From Gemmatimonadaceae bacterium (GTDB taxonomy: Bacteria > Gemmatimonadota > Gemmatimonadetes > Gemmatimonadales > Gemmatimonadaceae), in contig DATNEW010000023.1 in the NCBI GenBank assembly GCA_035606695.1, positions 118,275 through 182,274 on the forward strand: a stretch of 64,000 bases of DNA, written 5' to 3'. This document shows, in pieces, positions 1 to 11,250 of the stretch; the first letter of the stretch is position 1; each line of letters begins with the position of its first letter. The position numbers and the translations under genes are program-made. The notes under the pieces were generated by a model. It was not told the DNA's origin and did no database searches. It was given only the letters and a program-made list of their open reading frames with translations.

Positions 1-424
1 GCAGCGCGTGCGCGCTCGAAATCGCGTGGAAGTCGCCGGTGAAGTGCAGGTTGATGTCGTCCATCGGCACCACCTGCGAATAGCCGCCGCCGGCGGCGCC
101 GCCCTTCACGCCGAAGACGGGTCCGAGGCTGGGCTCGCGAATGCACAACGCGACTTTCTTTCCCATGCGCCGCAACGCTTGCGCGAGGCCGACGGAGACG
201 GTGCTCTTGCCTTCGCCGGCGGGCGTCGGATTCGTCGACGTCACGACGACGAGCCTCCCCCGTACCGGACGCGCCGCGATATCGAGCGGAATCTTCGCCT
301 TGTACTTGCCGTAGAAGTCGAGCTCATCGCGGCCGAGTCCAAGCTCGGCCGCGACGTCCTCGATGGGGCGCATCTTCACGCGTTGTGCGATTTCGATGTC
401 GGAGCGGAAGGCTGTCGTGGTCAT
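1..424 (-). CDS. fhs: Formate-tetrahydrofolate ligase, N-terminal part (cut by window start)
   Basis: Formate-tetrahydrofolate ligase makes 10-formyl-THF from formate, ATP and THF in the cytoplasm. I translated this frame by hand from ATG at 424: the product starts [20 protein letters not shown] and runs off the window after about 141 residues. Family signatures are clear: the opening IEIAQ..KM.PI..VA..LG, the ATP-binding loop [14 protein letters not shown], and the stretch [19 protein letters not shown] followed by [13 protein letters not shown]. Upstream is an AGAGAG purine tract. The gene lies downstream of fdhD on the same strand, with a family A palindrome between them. This links formate dehydrogenase to folate one-carbon metabolism. 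Only the N-terminal quarter is visible; nothing in it looks broken. Confidence 0.93.
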   Translation of the reverse strand, partial: MTTTAFRSDIEIAQRVKMRPIEDVAAELGLGRDELDFYGKYKAKIPLDIAARPVRGRLVVVTSTNPTPAGEGKSTVSVGLAQALRRMGKKVALCIREPSLGPVFGVKGGAAGGGYSQVVPMDDINLHFTGDFHAISSAHAL

Positions 425-444
425 CGTTTCTCTCTCTTGCGCGG

Positions 445-564
445 GTGTCATCCCGAGCGACCCTGAGCGTAGCGAGGGGGAGTCGAGGGACCCCCGTGCA
501 CCGAGGAGAGGTGCTCCGTCGGGGCAGGGTCCTTCGACCCGCTGACGCTCGCTCAGGATGACAC
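445..564. repeat. Family A palindromic repeat, copy 1
   Basis: The ends GTGTCATCC and GGATGACAC are perfect inverted copies, with inner arms such as CCGAGCG/CGCTC and GGGACC-type segments. It fills the fdhD-fhs gap and may form a transcript hairpin within the operon. Confidence 0.8.
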
Positions 565-1401
565 GGTAGCGGTTATTCGTTGAGGATTCGTATACACATT
601 GGCCGAACTGCCCCGCACCAGCCCGACCAGCGTGACGTTCGCCGCTTCCGCGAATCGAATCGCCAAGCCGGTCGGTCGTGAAATTGCCGCGATCAGCTCG
701 ACGCCGAGCGCGGCGACTTTCTGTACCATCTCGTAACTCGCGCGGCTCGTCACGACGATGAATCCGTCGCGCAGTCCTTCGCGCACTGCGGCGCCCAGCA
801 ATTTGTCGAGCGCGTTGTGACGTCCGACATCTTCACGCACGATCGCAACGTTGCCGTCACTCGTCGCCCAACCGGCGGCGTGCACGGTGCTCGTCGCGTT
901 GTTCAATCGCTGGCGCCGCGACAGGTCCATCGCCGACAACGCGATCGCATTCGGCGTCACACGCAGCGCGTTGCCGACGGCGACCGGCACACGCATCGCG
1001 TCATTGATCGTCTCGATGCCGCACAACCCACAGCCGGTGCGCGCCACCAGTCCGCGCGAGCGCTCGGCAAGTCGCTCGGCATCCGTCGAAGGGATTTGAA
1101 TCTGCAACTCGATGCCGTGACTCGCGCGCACCACCTCGACGCGCTCGACGGCCGCGAGATCGCGCACGATGCCTTCGGTGATGCTGAACCCCGTCGCGAG
1201 ATCCTCGAGATCGCCGGGCGTACCCATCACCACGACGTGCGGCCGGCCGTTGTACACGAATGCGATCGGCACTTCCTCCGCCACGTCTGCCGACGCCGCG
1301 ACCGGCCCCTCGGCGCCAAGCCGAGTGAACTCGCGCGTCGCCGATGGCTCGGCGTATCCCAGACCGACGAGCGGATGATGCGCGTGATCAGTGACGGCCA
1401 T
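553..1401 (-). CDS. fdhD: Formate dehydrogenase accessory sulfurtransferase FdhD
   Basis: FdhD passes sulfur from a cysteine desulfurase to the molybdenum cofactor so that formate dehydrogenase becomes active. The 282-aa product has the family signature [10 protein letters not shown] with Cys124 and Cys127 (the sulfur-carrying loop), then [11 protein letters not shown] and the C-terminal [13 protein letters not shown] chose ATG at 1401 (MAVTDHAHH): it overlaps the end of the ferredoxin subunit by 14 bp, which fits translational coupling, whereas the longer upstream reading lies wholly inside that gene and has no family features. Its position directly after the dehydrogenase subunits is typical and supports a functional enzyme. 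No anomalies were seen. Confidence 0.96.
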   Translation of the reverse strand: MAVTDHAHHPLVGLGYAEPSATREFTRLGAEGPVAASADVAEEVPIAFVYNGRPHVVVMGTPGDLEDLATGFSITEGIVRDLAAVERVEVVRASHGIELQIQIPSTDAERLAERSRGLVARTGCGLCGIETINDAMRVPVAVGNALRVTPNAIALSAMDLSRRQRLNNATSTVHAAGWATSDGNVAIVREDVGRHNALDKLLGAAVREGLRDGFIVVTSRASYEMVQKVAALGVELIAAISRPTGLAIRFAEAANVTLVGLVRGSSANVYTNPQRITATVSS

Positions 1402-2410
1402 TCCCGCTCGCGGCATCGGGCACGACGACTTCGCCGCGGTTCTGCACGAAGCGCCAACCGAATCGGCCCTTGATGCAGAGGTTGCCCTGCGTGATGGTGT
1501 TCTCGAGCGGCGACATGGCCTTGACGATTTGCTCATCCTGCACGTGCAAGCGCAAGGTGCAGCCGACGCCGCAATAGGGACAGATCGTGTCGGTGGTCGT
1601 CTGTCGCGCTTCGTCGAACGTGCCCTCGGTGCGCATGTCGAACTCGCGTTTCGCCATCAGTGCGCCGGTGGGACACACCGCGATGCAGTTGCCGCAGTAC
1701 ACGCACGCCGATTCGGGAAGTGGCACCGCAAACTCGGTCGAGATGCGTGCATCGAATCCGCGCCCGGCGACCGCGATCGCGAACGTATTCTGATGATCGG
1801 GTCCGCATGCCTCGACGCATTTGTAGCAGAGAATGCACTTGGCGTAGTCGCGCACGTACAGATCGTTGTCGATCGTCGTCGGCTCGGCGACCGTGGCGGC
1901 GACGTCGGGATTTGGCGTCGCATGATGTCCGGGGATCGACGCATCGCGAGTGCCTGGCGGCGCCGGCGGCGCGGGCGGACCGAAGCGCTCCGGCACCGCG
2001 CTGTACTCGCGCAGCCACTCGGCGACTTGCGGCGTGGTCGAGAGATCGACCGACGACGCCAACAGCTCGAGCACGAGCTTGCGACTGTGCTTGACGCGCG
2101 GCGAGTTGGTGTGGATCACCATCCCGTCTTCCGCCGCGCGCGAGCAAGCCGGTATCAGCACGCGGGCGCCCTCGAGCTCGACGACGCAGATGCGGCACGC
2201 GTTGACGGGATGCAGTGTCTCGAGAAAGCACAGCGTCGGAATCTCGACGCCGATTTCGCGGCACGCGGCGAGCACCGTCGTGCCTTCGCGCACGGCGACG
2301 GCCTGTCCGTCGATCGTGAGATGGATGGTGCGCGTGGAGGTGCGCCGCGCGCGATCGGTGGCGATCGTGGGGCGCTGGAGTTGGACGAGCGGCGCTGTTA
2401 TGGAGCTCAC
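1388..2410 (-). CDS. Formate dehydrogenase iron-sulfur subunit carrying the MGD [4Fe-4S] module
   Basis: This electron-transfer subunit of an NAD-dependent formate dehydrogenase has 340 aa. Order of modules: a NuoG-type [2Fe-2S] ferredoxin domain with Cys61, 72, 75 and 89 (C-x10-C-x2-C-x13-C); two [4Fe-4S] ferredoxin motifs (KCILCYKCVEAC and SACVYCGNCIAVCPTGAL); then CPYCGVGC...GNLCIKGRFGW, the [4Fe-4S] element that normally begins the molybdopterin catalytic chain. The protein ends soon after it, so the catalytic domain is on another gene (4439-6433). The HxxxCxxC cluster usual between the 2Fe-2S and 4Fe-4S domains is missing. I chose GTG at 2410 because GGAG lies 5 nt upstream; the longer ATG reading would only translate a family A repeat. 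Same operon as fdhD and the NuoEF fusion. Confidence 0.85.
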   Translation of the reverse strand: MSSITAPLVQLQRPTIATDRARRTSTRTIHLTIDGQAVAVREGTTVLAACREIGVEIPTLCFLETLHPVNACRICVVELEGARVLIPACSRAAEDGMVIHTNSPRVKHSRKLVLELLASSVDLSTTPQVAEWLREYSAVPERFGPPAPPAPPGTRDASIPGHHATPNPDVAATVAEPTTIDNDLYVRDYAKCILCYKCVEACGPDHQNTFAIAVAGRGFDARISTEFAVPLPESACVYCGNCIAVCPTGALMAKREFDMRTEGTFDEARQTTTDTICPYCGVGCTLRLHVQDEQIVKAMSPLENTITQGNLCIKGRFGWRFVQNRGEVVVPDAASGNGRH

Positions 2411-2420
2411 ATGCGCTCCG

Positions 2421-2540
2421 GCGTCATTCCGCGACTGCCCCCAGCCGTCATTCCGAGCCGAAGGCGAGGAATCTGGCATCTCGATAGAGGGACATCACTC
2501 ATACATATACGCGAGATCCCTCGCTTCGCTCGGGATGACA

Positions 2541-2541
<1 letters not shown>
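2421..2541. repeat. Family A palindromic repeat, copy 2
   Basis: A main copy runs from GTCATTCCGAGCCG (about 2445) to CGCTCGGGATGAC (about 2540), preceded by an extra partial left arm at 2423. It fills the gap between the NuoEF fusion and the ferredoxin subunit and overlaps the spurious upstream extension of the latter. Confidence 0.75.
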
Positions 2542-4438
<1,897 letters not shown>

Positions 4439-4439
<1 letters not shown>

Positions 4440-6433
4440 CAATCGTCTCCAGCAGCGGCAAAAGGCCGTGCGTCGCGTTTGGCATGCGCGCGCGACGTGC
4501 GCACCGGTTCGACGCGCACCGCGCATGCCTTGAATTCGGCGGTGCCTGAGCGCGGATCGGTCGCGTTGATCGTCAGGAGATTCGTCTCGACGTCGTCGGG
4601 GAAGTGCAGCGTCATGAACACGCCGCCCGGGCGCAAGCTTCGGTCGACGTGCACCGGTGCCTCGATCGATCCGCGGCGCGACGTGACGCGCACGACGTCG
4701 CCCTGCTCGACACCGAGCCGCTCGGCATCTTCGGGCGAGATGTCGACCGTCTCTCCGCGATGCAGCGGCGACTCGTAGCCGCCCGTCTGCACGCCGGTAT
4801 TATAGGATTCTAATCGACGACCCGTGCTGAGGATGAACGGATACTCCTCGTCGGGCATTTCGACTGGTCCGGAATGTTCGACACACGAGAACGGCGCGAG
4901 ACGTCCGCGATTGGCCAACTCCTCTTCCCACAGGCGCGCGTGCAGGAACTTGGTGCCCGGATGGTCGAGCGAGGGACACGGCCATTGAAGTCCGCCGAGT
5001 GCCTCGAGGCGCTCGTAGGACATTCCATAGAGCTGTGGCGAGAGGGACCGCAGCTCATTCCACGTGTCTTCGGCCGTGGGATGCCCCCAGTCGTAGCCGA
5101 GCCGTCGGGCGAGCTCGGACATGATCCAGATCTCGTCGCGCGCGTCGGCGGGCGGCTCGATCGCTTTGCGCACGCGCTGGACGCGGCGCTCGCTGTTGGT
5201 GACCGTGCCTTCGCCCTCGGCCCACGTCGCGGCCGCGGGAAGGACGACGTGCGCGAGCTGGGCCGTCTTGGTGAGGAAGATTTCCTGCACTACCAAGTGA
5301 TCCAGGTTCTCTAACAGGTGCGTGACGTGCGAGGCATCGGCGTCGGACTGCGCGGGGTTTTCGCCGATGACGTAGAGGGCGGTGAGCTCCTTGCGGCTCA
5401 TCGCGTCGATCATCTCGCTCAGGTTCCAGCCGTCGTGCGGGATGATGTCTCTGCCCCACGCGGTCTCGTATTTGGTGCGGTGCTCGGGATTCTCGACGTC
5501 CTGAAATCCCGGGAGCTTGTTGGGGAGCGCGCCCATGTCACCGCCGCCCTGGACGTTGTTCTGTCCGCGGAGCGGGTTGCAGCCGCAGCCGTAGCGGCCG
5601 ACGTGTCCGGTGAGCAGGGCGAGGTTGATGAGCGCGACGACGTTGTCGACCGCGTTGTGGTGTTCGGTGATGCCCAACGTCCAGCAGATCATCGCGCGGT
5701 CGGCTTTCGCATATGCTAATGCCGATTCTTCAATACCTGCCGCCGGCACGCCGGTGACGCCGGCGGCGTATTCGAGCGTGTAGGGTTCGACCGTCGCGCG
5801 GTAGTCGTCGAAGCCGGTGGTCGCGCGCGCGATGAACGATGCGTCGTGGAGTCCCGCGTGGATGATGACGCGCGCCATGGCGTTGGCGAGCGCGATGTCG
5901 GTGCCGACGTTGAGGCCGAGCCACACGTCGGCCCACGCGGCGGAGGTGGTGCGGCGCGGGTCGACGACGTGCAGCGTCGCCCCGTTCTGGATCCCCTTGA
6001 GGAGATGGTGGAACCAGATCGGGTGTGCATCGCGGGCGTTCGATCCCCAGAGGAAGACGAAGTCGGTGTGCTCCGCTTCCTCGTACGACGAGGTGGATCC
6101 GCCCGCCCCCAGGATGGCCGTCAGACCGACGACCGAGGGGGCGTGTCAGGTTCGATTACATGAATCGACGTTGTTATTGCCGAAGACCTGCCGTGCCATT
6201 TTCGACGCGAGGTAGTTGACCTCGTTGGTCGATTTGGAGCACGAGAAGATGCCGGTGGCCGTGCGGCCTTTTTGCAACAGATTCCGGCGAAATCCCTCGG
6301 CCGCGGCGTCGAGTGCGGCGTCCCAGGAGGTGGGACGGAGGACGCCCGAGGCGTCGCGGACGAGGGGGTGGGTGAGGCGGGGGTAGGGCGTCGAAGCGGT
6401 GCGGCGAGAACGGGACTGCGGGGTCACGTGCAT
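4439..6433 (-). CDS. Selenocysteine formate dehydrogenase catalytic subunit (TGA at 6146-6148 read as Sec)
   Basis: This is the molybdopterin (MGD) catalytic chain oxidising formate to CO2, about 664 aa if the in-frame TGA is decoded as Sec96. The reading frame is unbroken on both sides: NNNVDSCNRT-U-HAPSVVGL matches the Sec-His active site of bacterial formate dehydrogenases (C..R.UHGPSV in E. coli FdhF). Later motifs: SYEEAEHTDFVFLWGSNARDAHP, the GCNPLRGQNNVQGGGDMGALP stretch and the C-terminal MGD-binding domain (STGRRLESYNTG, DVVRVTSRRG). The N-terminal [4Fe-4S] module is absent and lies on the gene at 1388-2410. A conventional gene caller would report two fragments (about 6466-6146 and 5926-4439). 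Start options: ATG 6433, TTG 6466, or GTG 6427 with GGAG six bases upstream. No selA/B/C/D genes are in the window. Confidence 0.9.
6105..6142 (-). promoter_or_regulatory. SECIS-like element just downstream of the Sec codon
   Basis: Read on the minus strand directly after TGA-CAC: outer stem GCCCCC/GGGGGC, inner stem GTCGTC/GACGGC (one G-T pair), and apical loop GGTCT. E. coli fdhF also has a GGUCU apical loop bound by SelB, at nearly the same distance from its UGA. The structure was read by eye; no folding was run. Confidence 0.82.
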
Positions 6434-6508
6434 CTCCAAAGAGGAGTTGATCTTGGGAGGATGCAACGGAGGCCAATCATCGGCAAGTGGCGAGGAGGTA
6501 TCGCTCGT

Positions 6509-7282
6509 TCACTCGGTGAACCCGTCGGCATAGCAACAGCCTTGATAGCATGAGAACCAAAGCGCGAAGTCCGCATCTGTCAGGGGTTTCAGCTGGTTCG
6601 CGTGGCGAATCTTAAGCGTCCCCTTTTGTCGCTGTTCCAACTCGGCGAATCGAGCGTTTCGAAACGCTTTGTCTTTGACGAGCCTGGCCATGAACGTGTG
6701 ATGACACTCTTCCTCCGTCGTGTATCCGGCGGCGATGTCTTCCTTCTGATCGTGCGGGTCGACGTCGCACTTCCCGAAATGCTGAGGTTTTGCCGGCATC
6801 TCGGGTATCTCACCAGAGACGAGCAAGGATTGGTAGTCGTGCCCATTCGGATTCGCGCGAACGATCCAATAGGTCACACCCTGGCCGGCGTGCATCGGCA
6901 GAACGGCGCACCCATTCGGATTATCAATCCGGCCGACGAGATAGCCTTTGCTCCAGTCATCGAGGTCGCTGTTCTCCGCCGGATGATGGTCTCGCTTATG
7001 AATGAGATGTCTGTCTTGTTTCGCCGGCGTGATAATGACGTCCTTGTCCAACGTGCACCCATCGCCGTGAATTAGTGCCGTTGGGAACACCATTGCCTTT
7101 TTGTTTCTCCAATTGTCAGGGTTTCCCGCGAACTCCTTGAATAGATCTGGGTGCTGAACGTAATACTCAACCGTTTGCTGCAACGCCGGCGACGCGTTGG
7201 GATCCGGGTCTTCGGGACGGACCCCGGTGAACCCCATCACGGCACAGATCACGAGTAGATGTTTCGACGAGAGTTCGCGCAT
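6509..7282 (-). CDS. Unrecognised, probably secreted protein of lower GC
   Basis: I do not recognise this 257-aa protein. It starts MRELSSKHLLVICAVMGF, which resembles a short signal sequence, so export is likely. The body is hydrophilic, rich in His, Asp and Asn, with scattered cysteines (DGCTLD, NGCAVLP, KCDVD, EECHH) and a Cys-rich end (SCYQGCCYADG). No CxxCH haem motif or obvious enzyme signature is present. Codon use is visibly less GC-biased than its neighbours, suggesting acquisition by transfer. It is on the same strand as the formate dehydrogenase operon and ends about 75 bp before it, but nothing links it to formate metabolism. It follows the kinase gene's promoter-distal end with a gap of under 50 bp. 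Confidence 0.6.
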   Translation of the reverse strand: MRELSSKHLLVICAVMGFTGVRPEDPDPNASPALQQTVEYYVQHPDLFKEFAGNPDNWRNKKAMVFPTALIHGDGCTLDKDVIITPAKQDRHLIHKRDHHPAENSDLDDWSKGYLVGRIDNPNGCAVLPMHAGQGVTYWIVRANPNGHDYQSLLVSGEIPEMPAKPQHFGKCDVDPHDQKEDIAAGYTTEEECHHTFMARLVKDKAFRNARFAELEQRQKGTLKIRHANQLKPLTDADFALWFSCYQGCCYADGFTE

Positions 7283-7329
7283 TTTCGCTCCCTGTTCAGT
7301 GTTGACGAAGGCTTGGTGAGATTTCGCCG

Positions 7330-10300
7330 TTACGGCGCAATCGCGCGCATTCGCCTGACGAGCGGTTGAAGCTGCGGATCAGCATCCTTGAATAGCTCTC
7401 TCACGGCGGCCGCGCACTCGACAGCGGTCGACCCATCGCCCTTCGCGCGTGCGATTTCCGCGCGAAGGGCGAGAGCGCGAACCAGCGCTCCGACTTGTGG
7501 GACCTGCTCGAGCAGCATCGGTTGCAGCGTCGGCAGAGCCTGGAGCGTCAGGTCGAGCATTCGCGTCGCCTCGCTCGTGTCACCCACGAACAACTCCGCC
7601 TTCGCGTGTACATATGTCAACTCGATGAAGCCAGGCTCGCCGACCCGGTCTCGGCGTTGCAGGTCGCGCAACAGGCGCTGAGTGCCGGGGACGTCGTTGT
7701 GCTGCTCGAGCGAGATAAGCTGGAGGAGTGGATTGTTCCTCGGTGCGATTGTTCGAAACAGCTCACCGCCCACCGGATACGCGAGGGCGAGTGGCCTGGC
7801 AAGTATCGCCTCGCGGATCTCACTCGCGGACGCGCTATCAGTGAAGTAGCTCGGCAAGAGTTGTGTGAACCGCAGAAGGAGCAACTCCGTCGTGTCGGCG
7901 TTCGCGCCCAAAGAGGCATACGCCACGAGTCGCCCCGCGACTTGCGAGACCTGGCGTGGGAGCGGCGTCCGAATGCCGCGTGGCCCAGTAACTGCCGTAT
8001 TCTCCGGGTCCAAAGCAAGCAACCGCGCGGCCTCGTCGATGTGACCAATTAAGGCGGCCAACCCAGCAACGCCGGGCACATACGGCGTGTGTATGCCGGC
8101 GCCTGCCGCAAGCAACGATTCGGCCATGATACGAGCTGCCGCGAATTTGCCGTCTTTAACGAGCAGCCGAACCGTGCTGACACCAAGATGGATTCTTTCA
8201 CTTGAGTCACTGGCCAGCTGAAGGGCGCGCCGCACAACATCGCTCGTGGACAGCTGGGCTTCACCAACCGTAGCAACGCCGCCCGATACCTCGACCCATG
8301 TCGCGAGCGAGTCGTAGGCCGCCGGATCTTGGGGTGCGCGGCGAACCCATTCTTCGGCGACCCGGCGCATCATCGCCCGGTTTCGCCGGATTGCGTCGAG
8401 CATCAGACCCGACGGCAATTGCCCTCGATTCGTAGATAGCTCGGTGAGGGGAAGCGGCCAAAACGCGAGAGTATCGTGATCAAGAACCGGCAGCGCGGCG
8501 TACGTTATCGAGTCACCCCCGCTGCTTACCCCCATTCGCGCGACGTTCGGGACTGCGTACCGAACTCGTGAAAGACGGCCGAGGATCCATCCTTGGAAGG
8601 CGGAGGAACTGTCAGTCGACCCCAACTCCGCCGCCCGCTGATACGAGTGCGACGCTTCTTCGAATGATCCGCGGAATGCGCTGCCGCTGGGCGAGCGTCG
8701 ACTGACGATGACGGCCCGATCCCACGCACGACAGTCACCCAATCCAATCCACGGCACTACACGAGTGGAGTCGGTCAGCTTGAGTTGCTGAAACGCAGCG
8801 CAAGCTTCGGGAAAATGGCCAGCCGCCAATGCAAGGAGTCCGGCTGCATGAATGGAATCTCGCGCGTCCAATTCGCCAGACTCGAGGGCGCGCTCGGCCG
8901 AGATCCGCGCCTCGGTGAATTGGGCGTCACGTCCGATCCACAGAATCGTTTGGCTGAGCCACACGTGTGCGGGCGCAACCCGTGCATCTACGCGGATCGC
9001 TGCGCGGAATTGCGCCGCTGCACCTGATAAGTCCCAGCGTGCGAGGGCGGCGCGTCCTCCGTCATAGATGCGCCATGCAGCGAGTGAAGCGGTCGCATCA
9101 TCTGTCGCCGAATTCCACGGCAACTCATTGCCGGCACGCAGTAGCGAGTTCGCGAGCCGACGAAAGACCATGGTTTGATCGGACTTGCGACCGCGGCTGG
9201 CGTACGCAGTGCGACTCGAGCGTGGCGAGTGGTCAGTCGACCCCCCATAGACAGTCGCTTTCACGAATACGCTGTCTCCCCCGCGAGTTGCCTGGAGAAC
9301 GACGACGTGCTCCGCCAGGCTTTGTGTGGCACGATTCACCGCATCTGGCGAAGCTTCGCCATCCAGGTTGGGCGTTCGCGTCTCCACGACGGTGACTCCC
9401 CGCCACTCCGCCATCGCATCGCGGAGCGGCGAGACGACATTCAACGAATCGATGCCGATCGAGAGGACAGCGTACGAGTCCGCGGGTGGGATGCGCTGCC
9501 TTGTAAGGAATACGACTCCGGTCACGGCGGCGGCGACGACGACGGAAATGCTTGTAACGATGAATGCGAGTCGGGCGCGGCGAGTCTGTCCGCCAATCTT
9601 CTCAAGTTCGGCGCGCAGCTCGGCGGTGGTCTCAGTTCGACGATCAACTGGCCCAGCAAGGGCGCGCGCGACGACGGCGGCGAGATCGACCAGCCTTCGT
9701 CGATGGTCCATCGACAGCCGGCCGCGACCGGCGATGATTTCTCTTGCTGTTACAGCTCGTTTGGGGAGTTTCCCGACCAACATCTCATACGCCACGACAC
9801 CGAGCGCATACACGTCCGCCTTCTCATCCGTCGGCAGCTCCGGCGCCATGTACGCCGGCGTCCCCGGCACCAACCCGGTCGTCGTGATCGGCGTCCCCTG
9901 CTGCGTCGTCCCGATCGCCCGCGCAATTCCAAAGTCCGCGAGAATCGCATGCCCTTCGGCGAGCAGGATATTCCCCGGCTTCACATCGCGATGCGCGATG
10001 CCACGCTGATGCGCGAACGCCAACGCGCCGCTCACATCACGCAGGATCTTCACGATGTCATCCAGCGGCAGCTTCCCGTCGCGCGCGATGCGCTCCCGCA
10101 AACTCTCGCCGGGGATGAACGGCGTGATGTAGTACAGCACGTCCTCCCACGCACCGCTGGTCAGAATCGGCAGGATGTGCGGATGCTGCAGCTTCACGGT
10201 GAGCTCGATCTCGCGGCGGAAACGCGCGGTGCTCTGCTCCGTGATCAGATCCGGCGACAACACCTTCACCACCACCCGGCGGTCGTGGCGGATGTCGGTC

Positions 10301-10443
10301 GCGAGAAATAACCGGCTCATCCCACCGCCCGAGAGCTCCTGCTCGATGCGGTAGTCCGGGCCGATGGCGTTTTGAATGAGTGACGCGAGCCGCGCGGTCA
10401 CGTAGTGCGGATAGGAGGCGAATGCTTGAGGAGCGACCGGCAC
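7330..10443 (-). CDS. Membrane Ser/Thr protein kinase with C-terminal TPR-like sensor region
   Basis: A 1037-aa Hanks-type kinase. N-terminal catalytic domain (about 30-280): Gly-rich loop LSGGGMSRLFLA, Lys60 in VVVKVL, catalytic HRDVKPGNIL (Asp153), DFGIA (Asp170) and GTPAYMAPE. One transmembrane segment follows (about 292-314, LAFIVTSISVVVAAAVTGVV). The long C-terminal part, probably periplasmic, consists of helical TPR-like repeats (for example ARWDLSGAAAQFRAAIRVD). Start chosen: GTG at 10443 (VPVAPQAF), about 30 residues before the kinase domain; no ATG is suitable, and the longer reading to 11160 runs through a repeat and the opposing PadR gene. The C-terminal half is noticeably less GC-rich than most of the window. 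Kinases of this build are common in Gemmatimonadota and Acidobacteriota; the ligand is unknown. Confidence 0.9.
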   Translation of the reverse strand: MPVAPQAFASYPHYVTARLASLIQNAIGPDYRIEQELSGGGMSRLFLATDIRHDRRVVVKVLSPDLITEQSTARFRREIELTVKLQHPHILPILTSGAWEDVLYYITPFIPGESLRERIARDGKLPLDDIVKILRDVSGALAFAHQRGIAHRDVKPGNILLAEGHAILADFGIARAIGTTQQGTPITTTGLVPGTPAYMAPELPTDEKADVYALGVVAYEMLVGKLPKRAVTAREIIAGRGRLSMDHRRRLVDLAAVVARALAGPVDRRTETTAELRAELEKIGGQTRRARLAFIVTSISVVVAAAVTGVVFLTRQRIPPADSYAVLSIGIDSLNVVSPLRDAMAEWRGVTVVETRTPNLDGEASPDAVNRATQSLAEHVVVLQATRGGDSVFVKATVYGGSTDHSPRSSRTAYASRGRKSDQTMVFRRLANSLLRAGNELPWNSATDDATASLAAWRIYDGGRAALARWDLSGAAAQFRAAIRVDARVAPAHVWLSQTILWIGRDAQFTEARISAERALESGELDARDSIHAAGLLALAAGHFPEACAAFQQLKLTDSTRVVPWIGLGDCRAWDRAVIVSRRSPSGSAFRGSFEEASHSYQRAAELGSTDSSSAFQGWILGRLSRVRYAVPNVARMGVSSGGDSITYAALPVLDHDTLAFWPLPLTELSTNRGQLPSGLMLDAIRRNRAMMRRVAEEWVRRAPQDPAAYDSLATWVEVSGGVATVGEAQLSTSDVVRRALQLASDSSERIHLGVSTVRLLVKDGKFAAARIMAESLLAAGAGIHTPYVPGVAGLAALIGHIDEAARLLALDPENTAVTGPRGIRTPLPRQVSQVAGRLVAYASLGANADTTELLLLRFTQLLPSYFTDSASASEIREAILARPLALAYPVGGELFRTIAPRNNPLLQLISLEQHNDVPGTQRLLRDLQRRDRVGEPGFIELTYVHAKAELFVGDTSEATRMLDLTLQALPTLQPMLLEQVPQVGALVRALALRAEIARAKGDGSTAVECAAAVRELFKDADPQLQPLVRRMRAIAP

Positions 10444-10896
10444 GAGCTTACCCCGCCATCCGTTTGTCAGCAAGGAGTCCGAACAACTGAATTCACAATC
10501 TTTGCATTCGGAATCCCGACACCGCCATGGGATGAATGAGCCAACCGTGCCGACGGAGACTCGGCTCTCAGGCCTCCGACGCCGATTCGAAATACCGCTC
10601 ACGTCGAGATACCGCTCACGTCGAGCGCCAGGCCGTGTACCGCCCGCGTTGGCGGGAAGCTGAGTCGCGCGCCACCGAACGCTCGTCCGGATTGAACTGT
10701 CCAACAACGACCGAGTCTGACAAGATCTGACAAGATCTGAACCGTCCAGGGCGAGAGCACGCCAGCCCGCCGAAGATCTACAGATCTGGTCAGATCGTGT
10801 CTGATCTGTTCGTTGTTCGAGCTTTTTTGGAGTCCAGAACTTGTCCCCTCGCGGTCCACACCCTATTTTCCCCTCTAACACAGAGGGGACAACACC
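10444..10896. other. Gene-free divergent region between kinase and padR
   Basis: About 450 bp between divergent genes. It holds a direct repeat CGAGATACCGCTCACGT near 10590-10623, the family B inverted repeat at 10702-10820 followed by a run of T, and the padR upstream region. Both promoters should be here, but I could not assign -35/-10 boxes with confidence. Confidence 0.6.
10702..10820. repeat. Family B inverted repeat, AGATCTG type, copy 1
   Basis: The left arm holds AACAACGA, then TCTGA plus two exact decamers CAAGATCTGA (10721-10740). The right arm holds CAGATCTGGTCAGATCGTGT, CTGATCTG and CGTTGTT in inverted order. The unit repeats every 10 bp in both arms. A T-run (GCTTTTTTGG) follows the right arm. 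Confidence 0.75.
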
Positions 10897-11244
10897 ATGC
10901 TCGATCCCGACGGCGGACTGCTCCGCGGCACGCTCGATGTACTCATCCTCAAGGCACTGACCTGGGGTCCGCGGCACGGATACGCCGTCGCCGAGTGGAT
11001 CCAGATGATCACGGACGGCGACCTCCTCGTCGAAGAAGGCCCGTTGTACACCGCGCTGCACCGACTCGAGAAGAACGGCTGGCTCACGGCCGAGTGGGGA
11101 TACTCCGAGAACAACCGCCGAGCGAAGTACTATCAGCTCAGCCGCAGCGGACGCGCACAACTGCGCACCGAAGTGTCATCGTGGGAACGCTACGCGCGCG
11201 CCGTCGGCAAGGCGTTGGCCGCCTCCTCCCCCGCGCTCGCATAA
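10897..11244 (+). CDS. PadR-family transcriptional regulator
   Basis: A 115-aa winged-helix repressor. MLDPDGGLLRGTLDVLILKAL, GPRHGYAVAEWI, EEGPLYTALHRLEKNGWLTAEW and RRAKYYQLSRSGR are the standard PadR family segments: recognition helix and beta-wing, followed by a short C-terminal helix. RBS AGAGGGG lies about 8 nt before the ATG. It ends 6 bp before the large ABC-type permease gene, an arrangement seen very often for ADOP permeases, so it probably regulates its own operon. The inducer is unknown. Confidence 0.93.
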   Translation: MLDPDGGLLRGTLDVLILKALTWGPRHGYAVAEWIQMITDGDLLVEEGPLYTALHRLEKNGWLTAEWGYSENNRRAKYYQLSRSGRAQLRTEVSSWERYARAVGKALAASSPALA

Positions 11245-11250
11245 CACGCC

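Noticed and set aside
6146..6466. A separate 106-aa gene ending at the TGA at 6146
   Set aside because: The frame continues without loss of similarity after the TGA, and the site is the known Sec position; it is one selenoprotein gene.
10786..10830. Terminator at the right end of the family B copy near padR
   Set aside because: A T-run follows the arm, but no gene ends nearby on the plus strand; termination there would serve no transcript.
10444..11160. N-terminal extension of the kinase to 11160
   Set aside because: It would run through a family B repeat and antisense to padR; the kinase domain begins soon after GTG 10443.
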